64,000 nt of DNA, from positions 1 to 64,000 of the forward strand of contig NZ_KB905380.1 of the NCBI RefSeq assembly GCF_000379465.1. Direction: 5' to 3'. Every line of letters starts with the position of its first letter. The first letter of the stretch is position 1. A model generated the notes under the pieces. It saw only the letters and a program-made list of their open reading frames with translations, searched no databases and was not told where the DNA came from. This document shows, piece by piece, positions 50,128-58,488 of this stretch. The position numbers were made by a program, and so were the translations under genes. The stretch comes from Sciscionella marina DSM 45152 (GTDB lineage: Bacteria > Actinomycetota > Actinomycetes > Mycobacteriales > Pseudonocardiaceae).

Positions 50128-51270
50128 CTAGCTCGCGGCCGCCACCGCGGCGCGGACGGCGTCGTCCATGTGCTCGTACGGTTCGACCCGGAGCCGGTCC
50201 CGGACCATGGCGATGGCCTCGGCCTCCCCGGTGCCGTGAATGGAGAAACTGATCGGGATCCCGGGGCGTAGTTCCTCGATCGCGTCGAGCACGCCCTCGG
50301 TCATCACATCGGTCCGGGCGAAGGCGCCGCAGAAATTCACCAGCAGGCTGCGCACGTTCGGATTGCCGAGCACGAGCCGCAGCGCCGGGACCGCTTTGGT
50401 GTAGGCGTCCCCGCCGATCTCCAGGAAGTTCGCCGGGCTCCCCCCGTAGTGGTGCACCGCGTCCAGCGTGGTCATGGTCAGTCCGGCGCCGTTGGAGAGC
50501 ACCCCGACACTGCCCCCGAGCTCGATGAACTGCAGCCCGAGTTCGCGTGCCTGCCGTTCGAGCCCGGTCTCGGTCGCCGCGGGACCGGTTCCCGAACGGC
50601 GGGGCAATGTGCCCTGGTGGCGCGCCAGCGCACCGGGATCGAGCGCGATCTTCGCGTCGAGTGCGAGGATGCCGCCGTTCTCGGTCAGCGCGAGCGGATT
50701 GATCTCCACCAGTTCGGCATCGGCTTCCCGGTAAAGGCCGTAGAGGGTCACCAACGTCTCGGCGAGCGGTTCCCGCGCGGCCGCGGGAACTTCGCTGTCC
50801 GCCAGCAGATTTTCCACCGCCGCCTGGGAAAGTCCCGCACGGATGTCCACCGGGAGGCGGCGGACGCGTTCCGGATTCCGCGCGTTCACCTCCTCGATGT
50901 CCATCCCGCCCTCGGTGGAGAACAGCAGGAGTGGACCTTTGCTCGCCGGGTCGTTCAGTATCGCGGCGTAGAGCTCACCGGTGATCGCGGCGGCCCGCTC
51001 GACGAGCACCTCACCGACCGTGAACCCGCCGACCACGCGGCCCAGCAGTTCCGCGGCCGCGTCCCGTGCCTCGCCGGGACTGTCGGCGAACCGCACCGCA
51101 CCGGCTTTTCCTCGTTTGCCCGCGGGCACCTGGGCTTTCACCACGACCTGGTTGCCGAGTGCCGCGGCGATGGTCGCCGCCTCGCCGGGATCGCTGACCG
51201 TGGCACCGTCCGGGGTTCGCACACCGGCGCGGGAGAGCAGCTGTTTTCCTTCGTATTCCAGCAGTTGCAC
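50128..51270 (-). CDS. ADP-forming acyl-CoA ligase, beta subunit (SucC-like)
   Basis: 380 residues from GTG 51270. N-terminal ATP-grasp (MQLLEYEGKQLLSRAGVRTPDGA, VVVKAQVPAGKRGKAGAV), the metal-binding VEINPLAL motif, and a C-terminal CoA-ligase domain (SNGAGLTMTTLDAVHHYGGSPANFLEIGG). It lies 10 nt before the alpha gene and directly after the aldehyde dehydrogenase: an operon of three genes. With ATP and CoA it would activate a carboxylate that the dehydrogenase then reduces, or run in reverse to make ATP. Confidence 0.88.
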   Translation of the reverse strand: MQLLEYEGKQLLSRAGVRTPDGATVSDPGEAATIAAALGNQVVVKAQVPAGKRGKAGAVRFADSPGEARDAAAELLGRVVGGFTVGEVLVERAAAITGELYAAILNDPASKGPLLLFSTEGGMDIEEVNARNPERVRRLPVDIRAGLSQAAVENLLADSEVPAAAREPLAETLVTLYGLYREADAELVEINPLALTENGGILALDAKIALDPGALARHQGTLPRRSGTGPAATETGLERQARELGLQFIELGGSVGVLSNGAGLTMTTLDAVHHYGGSPANFLEIGGDAYTKAVPALRLVLGNPNVRSLLVNFCGAFARTDVMTEGVLDAIEELRPGIPISFSIHGTGEAEAIAMVRDRLRVEPYEHMDDAVRAAVAAAS

Positions 51271-51273
51271 GAT

Positions 51274-52698
51274 TCACCGTCCGTAGGTCTCGAAGTAGCG
51301 GGCCCACAATGCGTCCTCGGTCGGGACACGCGGCTCGATCACCCTGGCCAGCCGGGTGATGTTCAGGAAATGCCGGTAGGAGAGGTTGTCGCTGATGCTG
51401 TTGCCCGCCCAGGTTCCGGCGCCCATCGTGAGCGTGAACCCGAGCCCGTTGTCGAAACCGCCGCCGGTCCCGAAACAGTGCGCCTGATTGACCAGCACCC
51501 GGGCCACCCGCAACCGCTGGGCGACTTCTCGCGCGCGCTGCTCGGATCTCGTGTGGATACCGCAGGAATGGCCCGCGCCCTGGTGGTCGAGGAGCCGCTG
51601 AATCCTGGTCAGCGCAGAGTCGAAGTCCGTGAAGCGGTACACCGTCAGCACCACGGAGAGCTTTTCCCCGCTGAACGGATACTCCGGGCCGACACCGTCC
51701 TCCTCCACCATGAAGAACTCCGCGGACCGTGCTCCCGGGGAGTCCAGCCCGGCGAGTTCCGCGAGCTTCTGCGGTGACTGCGCGGTCACCGCGGAACTGA
51801 GCTTGCCCGCCGGCCACATCACCGCACGCAGCCGTTGTTTCTCTTCGGCCGTGAGGAGATATCCGCCGTTGGCGCGCAACTGCTCGAGTGCCTCGGCGTA
51901 CACCGATGCGTTGATGTGCACCGAGTTTTCCGAGGAACAACTCGTCGCGTAGTCGAACACCTTGCTGCGCTTGATCTTCTCGGCGGCGTCCGCGAGGTCC
52001 GCGTCCGCCTCCACGATCACCGGCGCGTTGCCCACCCCGACACCGATGGCCGGTGTCCCGCTGCTGTAGGCCTGCCGCACGTTGCGCTGCGAACCGGTGA
52101 CCACGACCATGTCCCCCTGCCGCATCAGCTCATTGGTCAGCGCCTTGTCCGGTTGTGCCACGAACTGCACCAGGTCCCGTGGTGCACCCACCTTGTCCAG
52201 CTCGGCGTGGATGTAGTCGACCAGCAGGGCACAGGTGGAGGCTCCTTTCGGGGACGGCGAGAGAATCACGGCATTGCCGCCCTTGAGTACCATCATGGCC
52301 TTGTTCGCGGGCGTGGCGGCCGGATTCGTGGACGGGCACACCGCGGCGACCACACCGACCGGCTTGGCGTACTCGGTGAGACCCAGCTCGGTGTCCTCGC
52401 CGAGCACACCGACCGAGGGTGCCCCGGTCAGATCGCGCAGTGTGCCGATGGTCTTGCGCTGGTTCTTCGCCACCTTGTCCGCGACCCGGCCGAGACCGGT
52501 GTCGGCCACCGAACGTTCGGCGAGCGCACGGGCACGTTCGGGTTCGTAGATCGCCCAGGCCACCGCCGCGACGACATCGTCGACCCGGTCCTGGGGAAAG
52601 GTTTCGAACACCCCCTGCGCGATCCGCGCCCGGGCGATCATCGATTCGATCACCGTAGCCGCCTCGGCCGTTTCCACCGGTTGGAGTTGATCGGTCAT
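51274..52698 (-). CDS. CoA-acylating aldehyde dehydrogenase (SauS/PduP-like)
   Basis: 474 residues from ATG 52698 (GGAGGG 7 nt upstream). It is of the acylating aldehyde dehydrogenase type: PVGVVAAVCPSTNPAATPANKAMMVLKGGNAVILSPSPKG, and nucleophile Cys in YATSCSSENSVH. The subgroup with VCPSTNP and FGTGGGFDNGLGFTLTMG near the C-terminus includes sulfoacetaldehyde dehydrogenase (SauS) and propionaldehyde dehydrogenase. Together with the ligase it would convert a carboxylate, via acyl-CoA, to an aldehyde. No Xsc (sulfoacetaldehyde acetyltransferase) lies in the window. The alternative is oxidation of propionaldehyde from the diol dehydratase. Confidence 0.88.
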   Translation of the reverse strand: MTDQLQPVETAEAATVIESMIARARIAQGVFETFPQDRVDDVVAAVAWAIYEPERARALAERSVADTGLGRVADKVAKNQRKTIGTLRDLTGAPSVGVLGEDTELGLTEYAKPVGVVAAVCPSTNPAATPANKAMMVLKGGNAVILSPSPKGASTCALLVDYIHAELDKVGAPRDLVQFVAQPDKALTNELMRQGDMVVVTGSQRNVRQAYSSGTPAIGVGVGNAPVIVEADADLADAAEKIKRSKVFDYATSCSSENSVHINASVYAEALEQLRANGGYLLTAEEKQRLRAVMWPAGKLSSAVTAQSPQKLAELAGLDSPGARSAEFFMVEEDGVGPEYPFSGEKLSVVLTVYRFTDFDSALTRIQRLLDHQGAGHSCGIHTRSEQRAREVAQRLRVARVLVNQAHCFGTGGGFDNGLGFTLTMGAGTWAGNSISDNLSYRHFLNITRLARVIEPRVPTEDALWARYFETYGR

Positions 52699-52759
52699 CT
52701 CGGAACCCTCCGGTACCGCGCCACCAGGTTCACCGCACCCGCAGCGCAAGCTTTGGCTG

Positions 52760-52774
52760 TTTCACAATGTGGCA
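52760..52774. promoter_or_regulatory. Weaker IclR-like box TTTCA-CAATG-TGGCA
   Basis: Follows the TTCCA-N5-TGGAA pattern with two mismatches and lies about 62 nt upstream of the aldehyde dehydrogenase start. It would control the minus-strand operon. Confidence 0.35.
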
Positions 52775-52904
52775 ACGTATTCCATGACGCTAGCAGTGCA
52801 CCCCTGAACCTCACCTATGACGTGACTCACATTCGCTCGTCACGCCCGGTCGTCCGAAGGCGATGGCAAGCACGAACGGAAACCCGGTCTGCGCGAAGTG
52901 ACCG

Positions 52905-52933
52905 TTGACACAGTCCCGAACCCGACCTACGGT
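52905..52933 (+). promoter_or_regulatory. Sigma-70-type promoter TTGACA-N17-TACGGT for the transporter
   Basis: A perfect -35 hexamer (52905-52910), an ideal 17-nt spacer and a fair -10 (52928-52933). The transcript would start near 52,940, at the edge of the perfect IclR-like repeat, so a bound repressor would block it. Confidence 0.6.
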
Positions 52934-52946
52934 TCCTTGAAATCCT

Positions 52947-52963
52947 ATTCCACTTTATGGAAT
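52947..52963. promoter_or_regulatory. IclR-family operator ATTCCA-CTTTA-TGGAAT
   Basis: Perfect 6-bp arms around 5 nt. The TTCC-N-GGAA form is typical of IclR-family sites. It lies directly downstream of the -10 element of the transporter promoter, a repressor position. Confidence 0.65.
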
Positions 52964-53023
52964 GCGCTTCGACTCGACGGTCGACCCGTGATCCGCCCGA
53001 TCTTCATCGCATGCGGAGGAGTC

Positions 53024-54343
53024 ATGACCCAGGACGCGAAACGGACCGCACGACAAGGATCTCCCCGCCCGGCGGCGCGCAGCCTGCTCGGCGTCTTCCG
53101 GCACCGGGTCCGGGGCAGAGTGCTCGCGCTGCTGTGCGCGATGTACTTCATCACCTATCTGGACCGGGTGAACATCTCCACCGCGGCCCCGTACATCAAG
53201 GCGGATCTCGGGCTCAACGACACGCAGCTCGGACTCGCGCTCTCCGCGTTCTCCATCCCCTACGCGTTCTTCCAGGTGTTCGGCGGGGTGCTCAGCGACC
53301 GATTCGGCCCGCGGCGCGTGCTCGCGGTGGTCGGTGCGCTCTGGGCGATCGCCACGGTGTGCACCGGATTCGCGGTCGGACTGGTCACCCTGTTCGCCGC
53401 ACGGCTGGGGCTCGGTTTCGGTGAGGGCGCATCCTTCCCGACCGCGACCAACGCCATGGCCACCTGGCTGCCGAGCGATCGGCGCGCGTTCGGCCAGGGC
53501 ATCACCCATGCCAGCTCCCGGATCGGCAACGCGATCGCGCCGATCGCGGTCGCCGGACTGATCGCCCTCTACGACTGGCGCCTGGCGTTCTACGTGTTCG
53601 GGGCGATCAGTCTGCTGTGGACGCTCGCCTGGGCGCTGATCTATCGCAACCGTCCCGCGGACCATCCGAAGATGACCGCGGCCGAACTCGAGGAGCTCAG
53701 CACCGAACAACGCGCGGCCACCCGCCCCCGCCTGCCGTGGGGTGCGCTGCTGCGCCGGATCCTGCCCGTGACGTTCGTGGACTTCTGCTACGGCTGGATG
53801 CTGTGGGTCTATCTGACCTGGATCCCCTCCTTCTTCCAGGACAGTTACGGCCTGAACCTGGGCAGTTTCGCGCTTTTCTCGACCCTGGTGCTGGTCGCCG
53901 GTGTACTCGGGGACATGGCGGGCGGGCTCATCTCCGACGCGCTGCTACGCCGGACCGGCAGCCTCCGGATCGCACGGCGCAGTGTGCTCGTCATCGGGCT
54001 GCTCGGTTCGTTCGCGTTCATCATCCCCACCCTGGTCGTGCATCAGCTGATGCTCACCACGATCTGTCTCGCCGTGGCCTTTTTCCTGCTGGAGCTCACG
54101 AATCCGGTGCTGTGGACCATTCCCATGGACATCGCGCCCAGTCATGCCGGGACCGCGGGCGGGCTGATGAACACCGGTTACGGGATCGCGGGCATCCTCT
54201 CCCCCATCCTGTTCGGCCTGCTGGTCGATCTCACCGGGGACTGGGTGGCCTCGTTCGCGCTGTCCGCGGTGCTGTTGCTCATCGGCGGTCTCGCGGCACT
54301 GCGGATCGATCCCACGAAACGGATCGCCGCATCGGTCAGTTGA
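53024..54343 (+). CDS. MFS transporter, anion:cation symporter (ACS) family
   Basis: 439 residues from ATG 53024, with GGAGGAG upstream. 12 TM segments; ACS-family marks include MYFITYLDRVNISTAAPYIKADLGL in helix 1 and the motif SDRFGPRRV in loop 2-3. ACS members import organic anions such as glucarate, phthalate or (SauU) sulfoacetate. It is divergent from the acylating dehydrogenase/ligase operon and shares its control region, so it should import that pathway's substrate. Confidence 0.9.
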   Translation: MTQDAKRTARQGSPRPAARSLLGVFRHRVRGRVLALLCAMYFITYLDRVNISTAAPYIKADLGLNDTQLGLALSAFSIPYAFFQVFGGVLSDRFGPRRVLAVVGALWAIATVCTGFAVGLVTLFAARLGLGFGEGASFPTATNAMATWLPSDRRAFGQGITHASSRIGNAIAPIAVAGLIALYDWRLAFYVFGAISLLWTLAWALIYRNRPADHPKMTAAELEELSTEQRAATRPRLPWGALLRRILPVTFVDFCYGWMLWVYLTWIPSFFQDSYGLNLGSFALFSTLVLVAGVLGDMAGGLISDALLRRTGSLRIARRSVLVIGLLGSFAFIIPTLVVHQLMLTTICLAVAFFLLELTNPVLWTIPMDIAPSHAGTAGGLMNTGYGIAGILSPILFGLLVDLTGDWVASFALSAVLLLIGGLAALRIDPTKRIAASVS

Positions 54344-54419
54344 CCGATGCCCGCCGCCGCTGTGCTGCCTATCGTCGCTCGCACCGGGACCGGCCCGGTG
54401 CGGACAGCCAGGGGTGTGC

Positions 54420-55157
54420 ATGGAGTTGCGGAACAAGGTCGCCGTGGTGACCGGCGCCGGGCGCGGGATCGGCGCGGCGCTGGCCGAGAATCTCGCCCGG
54501 CTCGGCGCCACCGTGGTGCGCGCCGACATCGGCTACCCCGCCGGGACGCAGGAGGATCGCAACCATCTGTCACTCGACGTGCGGGACGGCGCTTCCTGGG
54601 ACCGGCTGCGCGACTCGGTGCACGACCGGTTCGGCCCGATACACGTGCTGGTGAACAATGCCGGGATCAGTGCCCGCACCGATCTGCTCGGCACCCGGGA
54701 CGCGGACTTCCAGGATGTGTTCGCGGTCAACGCCTTCGGCCCCTGGCGCGGGATCAAGACCTTCGCCGGGGATCTCGGGCGGACACGGGGTTCGGTGGTG
54801 AACATCGGATCGATCTACGGGACGACCACGCCACCGGGCGGTCCGGGCACCGTGCCCTCCTCGATCGCGTACCAGCTGAGCAAGGCGGCGGTGCACCAGC
54901 TCACCAAGGTCGCGGCGGTCGAGCTCGCCCCGCGCGGTATCCGGGTGAACGCGGTGCTGCCCGGGGTGTTCCGGACCGCGTTGCTCGACGATCTGCCCGC
55001 CGAGGCGCTGCGGGCCCGCATCGAGGGTGCGCCACTGGCCCGGGCCGGGGAGGTCGGCGAGCTCGCCGCGGTGGTGGGTTTCCTGGCCTCGGAGCAATCC
55101 TCGTTCGTGACCGGTGCCCTGGTTCCGGTCGACGGCGGCTACCTCGCGGCCGGCTGA
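54420..55157 (+). CDS. Short-chain dehydrogenase/reductase (SDR) 1
   Basis: 245 residues from ATG 54420 (AGGGG 6 nt upstream). Classical SDR: cofactor motif TGAGRGIG (about 12-19), NNAG (about 80), catalytic Ser in NIGSIYG, and YQLSK. The end DGGYLAAG is typical. An Asp after the second strand (VVRADIG) favours NAD. It opens the plus-strand run of genes to 59208. Confidence 0.9.
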   Translation: MELRNKVAVVTGAGRGIGAALAENLARLGATVVRADIGYPAGTQEDRNHLSLDVRDGASWDRLRDSVHDRFGPIHVLVNNAGISARTDLLGTRDADFQDVFAVNAFGPWRGIKTFAGDLGRTRGSVVNIGSIYGTTTPPGGPGTVPSSIAYQLSKAAVHQLTKVAAVELAPRGIRVNAVLPGVFRTALLDDLPAEALRARIEGAPLARAGEVGELAAVVGFLASEQSSFVTGALVPVDGGYLAAG

Positions 55158-55191
55158 AGCCCATTTTCCCCCGCATCACGAAGGATCCGGT

Positions 55192-56496
55192 ATGAGTGCC
55201 CAGCGCGCGTCCATGGCGGGCCGAGACGATCGGTCCACGCTGCAGGTCCGGGCGGTCGTGTCCGGCAGCATCGGCAACCTGATGGAGCAGTACGACAATC
55301 TCGTCTACGCCTACTCCACGGTCTATCTCAGTGCCGAATTCTTCACCTCCGGCGACTCGTTGTCCGGCATCCTGTCCACCTTCGCCGTGTTCGCCGTCGG
55401 GTTCTTCGCCCGGCCGCTCGGCACCATCGTGTTCGGCCATATCGGGGACAAACTCGGGCGCCGGCCCGCCCTGATCGCCAGCGTGGTCCTCATGGGCTCG
55501 GCCACCGTGCTGGTCGGGTTGCTGCCGGGCGCGGCCACCATCGGCCTCGCCGCCCCGATACTGCTGGTACTGCTGCGGCTGTTCCAGGGGTTCGCGGTCG
55601 CCGGTGAGTGGGCCGGATCCGCGGCCATGCTCGTGGAATACGCGCCGCCGGGGGCACGCGGGCGCTACGGCAGTTTCAACCAGGTCAGCACGGCCGCCGG
55701 ATTCCTCGTCGCCGCCGCGGTGGTCGCGCTGAACTCGCTGTTCTGGACCGAGCAGGGCATGCTCGAGTTCGGCTGGCGGATACCGTTCCTGCTCGGTGTG
55801 CTCACCACCCTTGTCGCCCTGGTGCTGCGGTTCGGGCTCGAGGACACTCCCGCCTATCAGGCCGAGCAGCGGGCCGGGACCACGAGCACCAGCCCGCTCA
55901 CACTCGCCTTCCGTACCCAGAAAGCCGCGATGACTCGCGGTTTCCTGTTCACCGTCAGCTGGACGGTCGCCTACTTCTTCTTCCTCACCTATCTGCCGAC
56001 GCATCTGCGTGAACAGGTCGGCCTGTCCTCGGGCACCGTGCAGGCCTCGAACCTGGTCGGGCTCGCGGTGCTCACCGTCGCGATCTATCTGTTCGGCAGG
56101 CTCTCCGACCGGATCGGGCGCAAACCCTTGCTGCTCATCGGTTCCGGCGGTCTCGTGCTGCTCAGTTTCCCGGCGATGCTGCTGTTCGAGACCGGCAGCA
56201 CGGCCGGGGCCTATCTGGGCCAGATCCTCATCGCCCTGGTCATCGCCGCGTTCTCCGGACCGGGACCGGCTGCCCTTTCCGAGATCTTCCCGACCAATGT
56301 CCGGTACTCCGCGCTGGGGATCGGTTACAACTTCTCCGTGATGGCCTTCGGTGGCACCGCGGGGTTCATCGCCACCGCACTGATCGATGTCTCCGGGAAC
56401 GCACTGCTGGTGGCCGTGCTCCCGACCGCGGCCGCGCTCATCACCTTCGCCACGGTGTGCGCGATGCCGGAAACCTACAAGTCCGAGCTGAAGTGA
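55192..56496 (+). CDS. MFS transporter, metabolite:H+ symporter (MHS) family
   Basis: 434 residues from ATG 55192 (AAGGA upstream). 12 TM. MHS marks: a negatively charged helix 1 (NLMEQYDNLVYAYSTVYLS), GHIGDKLGRRPALI, and RLFQGFAVAGEWAGSA. Relatives take up shikimate, citrate, proline/betaine or alpha-ketoglutarate with protons. It lies 34 nt after SDR 1 and 8 nt before the C45 gene, so it probably imports the compound that those enzymes degrade. Confidence 0.9.
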   Translation: MSAQRASMAGRDDRSTLQVRAVVSGSIGNLMEQYDNLVYAYSTVYLSAEFFTSGDSLSGILSTFAVFAVGFFARPLGTIVFGHIGDKLGRRPALIASVVLMGSATVLVGLLPGAATIGLAAPILLVLLRLFQGFAVAGEWAGSAAMLVEYAPPGARGRYGSFNQVSTAAGFLVAAAVVALNSLFWTEQGMLEFGWRIPFLLGVLTTLVALVLRFGLEDTPAYQAEQRAGTTSTSPLTLAFRTQKAAMTRGFLFTVSWTVAYFFFLTYLPTHLREQVGLSSGTVQASNLVGLAVLTVAIYLFGRLSDRIGRKPLLLIGSGGLVLLSFPAMLLFETGSTAGAYLGQILIALVIAAFSGPGPAALSEIFPTNVRYSALGIGYNFSVMAFGGTAGFIATALIDVSGNALLVAVLPTAAALITFATVCAMPETYKSELK

Positions 56497-56504
56497 GGTT
56501 CACC

Positions 56505-57653
56505 GTGCAGCAACCCCGGATGATCGTGGTCGAAGGCAGCTACCGGCAGATGGGCGAACAACTCGGTACCCGAACCGCCGAGCTCATCGCACGCAGCCTG
56601 GAGACCTACACCCACCGATTCCGCACGGATGCCGGGCTGTCCCAGAAGGACATCGATCGCTGGGGCGCGGTGTACCTGGACATCGCCGCCGACTACGCGC
56701 CGGAGATCGCCGCCCTGCTCGACGGGATGGCACAGGGATCGGGCCACCCGGCCGCGCGGCTGGCCGCACTCAACGCGCGCACCGAAATGCTCTACGGCAC
56801 CGGTTACCGGGACGAGGGCTGCACCTCCCTTTCGGTTCTGCCGCGATACACCGCGAACGGGCACACGCTGCTCGCGCAGAACTGGGACTGGCATCCCGAG
56901 CAGGCGGAGGTCACCTTCCTGCTGGCAACCCGGGACCAATCCGGCTTCGGCGTGCTCTCGCTGACCGAGGCGGGCATGCTGGCCAAGAGCGGGTTCAACT
57001 CCGCGGGCCTCGGGGTGTGCGCCAATCTGCTCGTCTCGGACCGGGACCGCGGTGGCCGTGGCGTGCCCTATCACTTCCTGCTCCGCGGCGCGCTGCAGTC
57101 CGCCACGATGTCCGAGGCGCACCGGAAACTGCTTGCCGTGGACCGGATTTCCTCCGGCAACGCGCTGCTCGCGGACGGCAGCGGTGGGGAATCGATCGAC
57201 TTCGAACTGGCCCCGGATGCCTTCGGCGCCCAGTATCCCGAGGAAGGATTGATCACCCACGCCAACCATTTCCAGACCGACATTCCAGTCGGTGACCGGA
57301 AAGCCGCCACGAGCGCGCTCACCCTCCTGCGACCACTGCGGGCCCGCCATCTGCTGCAGGACGCGCTGACCGAACACCGAGTGGGAGTCGAGCACATCGT
57401 GTCCGCGCTGCGCGATGAGTGGTCCTTCCCGGACGGGATCTGCCGCCACCCCGATCCCGCGGTGCCCGTTGCCGAGCAGACCGCAACGGTCTACTCGATG
57501 GTCATGGATCTCACCGATCGCGTGCTGTGGATCGCCCCCGGCCCACCGAGCAGGCACGGCTATTCCCGCTGGGAGCTCGACCGGGTCTTCACCGATCACC
57601 GTCCCTGCGCCGTCGAGTTCACCCCCGGGAACATCCGGGAGGAATCCGCATGA
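56505..57653 (+). CDS. C45-family autoproteolytic acyltransferase/amidase (AAT-like)
   Basis: 382 residues from GTG 56505, which has AGG 6 nt upstream and follows the transporter stop by 8 nt. It belongs to the isopenicillin-N acyltransferase (AAT) family of Ntn hydrolases. GSYRQMGEQLG lies at the N-terminus and the self-cleavage/nucleophile site is in RDEGCTSLSV (Gly-Cys, near residue 105), followed by AQNWDW. After cleavage the Cys hydrolyses or transfers an N-acyl group. It overlaps the next gene by 4 nt (ATGA). With a CE4 amidohydrolase neighbour it fits catabolism of an N-acyl or amide compound rather than penicillin synthesis. Confidence 0.88.
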   Translation: MQQPRMIVVEGSYRQMGEQLGTRTAELIARSLETYTHRFRTDAGLSQKDIDRWGAVYLDIAADYAPEIAALLDGMAQGSGHPAARLAALNARTEMLYGTGYRDEGCTSLSVLPRYTANGHTLLAQNWDWHPEQAEVTFLLATRDQSGFGVLSLTEAGMLAKSGFNSAGLGVCANLLVSDRDRGGRGVPYHFLLRGALQSATMSEAHRKLLAVDRISSGNALLADGSGGESIDFELAPDAFGAQYPEEGLITHANHFQTDIPVGDRKAATSALTLLRPLRARHLLQDALTEHRVGVEHIVSALRDEWSFPDGICRHPDPAVPVAEQTATVYSMVMDLTDRVLWIAPGPPSRHGYSRWELDRVFTDHRPCAVEFTPGNIREESA

Positions 57654-58486
57654 GCACCGGAACCGTCTGCCTCACCTTCGACTTCGACGCCATCTCGCTG
57701 TGGCTCTCCCGCGACCTGGCGACCCCGGGTCCGATTTCCCGCGGCGAGTTCGGCGCCCACGCGATCCCCCGGATCCTGGCCCTGCTGGACCGGCACCGGG
57801 TGCCCGCCACCTTCTTCGTCCCGGGACACACCCTGGAGACCTACCCGGCACACTGTTCGTCCATTGTGGACGCCGGACACGAGATCGCCCTGCACGGCTA
57901 TGCGCACGAACCGGTCTCGATCCTGGACCGGGACGCCGAGCTGGCGGTCAACCGGCGTTCCGTGGCGCTGATCGAGGAGCTGACCGGAGAACCACCGGCG
58001 GGCCACCGCACACCAAGTTTCGATTTCACCGTGCACACCATCGGCATCCTCACCGAGCTGGGTATCGAGTACGACTCTTCCTTGATGGGCACCGATTTCG
58101 AGCCCTACGCCGCCCGCTCCGGCGATGACTGCCCGCCGGACGACGCGTTCCGGTTCGGGGAGCCGTCCTCGATCGTCGAACTGCCCGTCTCCTGGACCCT
58201 GGACGACTATCCGCACCTGGAATTCGTCCGCACCGGCGATCGCGTGATGCCCGGACTGCAGGACGCGCACGCCATGTTCACCCGATTCCTCGAGGATGTG
58301 CGCTATATGACCGAGTCCGGCACCCAGGGGGTCACCACGATCACCCTGCACCCACAGGTCATCGGCCGCGGGGCGCGGATGAACGCCCTCGAAGCCTTCA
58401 TCACGGGCTGCGCCGGGCTCGGTGTCGAGTTCGCGCAGTGCGCCACCGTGGCCCGCCGGTTCCGCCCGATGATCATGGGCGGCTGA
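57650..58486 (+). CDS. Polysaccharide-deacetylase (CE4) family amidohydrolase
   Basis: 278 residues from ATG 57650 (GGGAGGA upstream). NodB motifs: LTFDFDA (catalytic Asp), HGYAHE (metal His pair), RTPSF and TLHPQ. There is no signal peptide, so the enzyme is cytoplasmic. The length and the DFDA form resemble the small-molecule branch (peptidoglycan deacetylase PgdA of Helicobacter, cyclic imidases, allantoinase PuuE) rather than secreted cell-wall deacetylases. It is coupled to the C45 gene and probably opens or deacylates an amide or imide. Confidence 0.87.
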   Translation: MSTGTVCLTFDFDAISLWLSRDLATPGPISRGEFGAHAIPRILALLDRHRVPATFFVPGHTLETYPAHCSSIVDAGHEIALHGYAHEPVSILDRDAELAVNRRSVALIEELTGEPPAGHRTPSFDFTVHTIGILTELGIEYDSSLMGTDFEPYAARSGDDCPPDDAFRFGEPSSIVELPVSWTLDDYPHLEFVRTGDRVMPGLQDAHAMFTRFLEDVRYMTESGTQGVTTITLHPQVIGRGARMNALEAFITGCAGLGVEFAQCATVARRFRPMIMGG

Positions 58487-58488
58487 GC

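Larger units (their letters stand above)
52699..53023. promoter_or_regulatory. Divergent promoter region with two IclR-like boxes
   Basis: 325 nt between the aldehyde dehydrogenase and the transporter, less GC-rich than the flanking genes, without a convincing gene. It holds a strong plus-strand promoter and two inverted repeats, listed separately. Confidence 0.6.
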
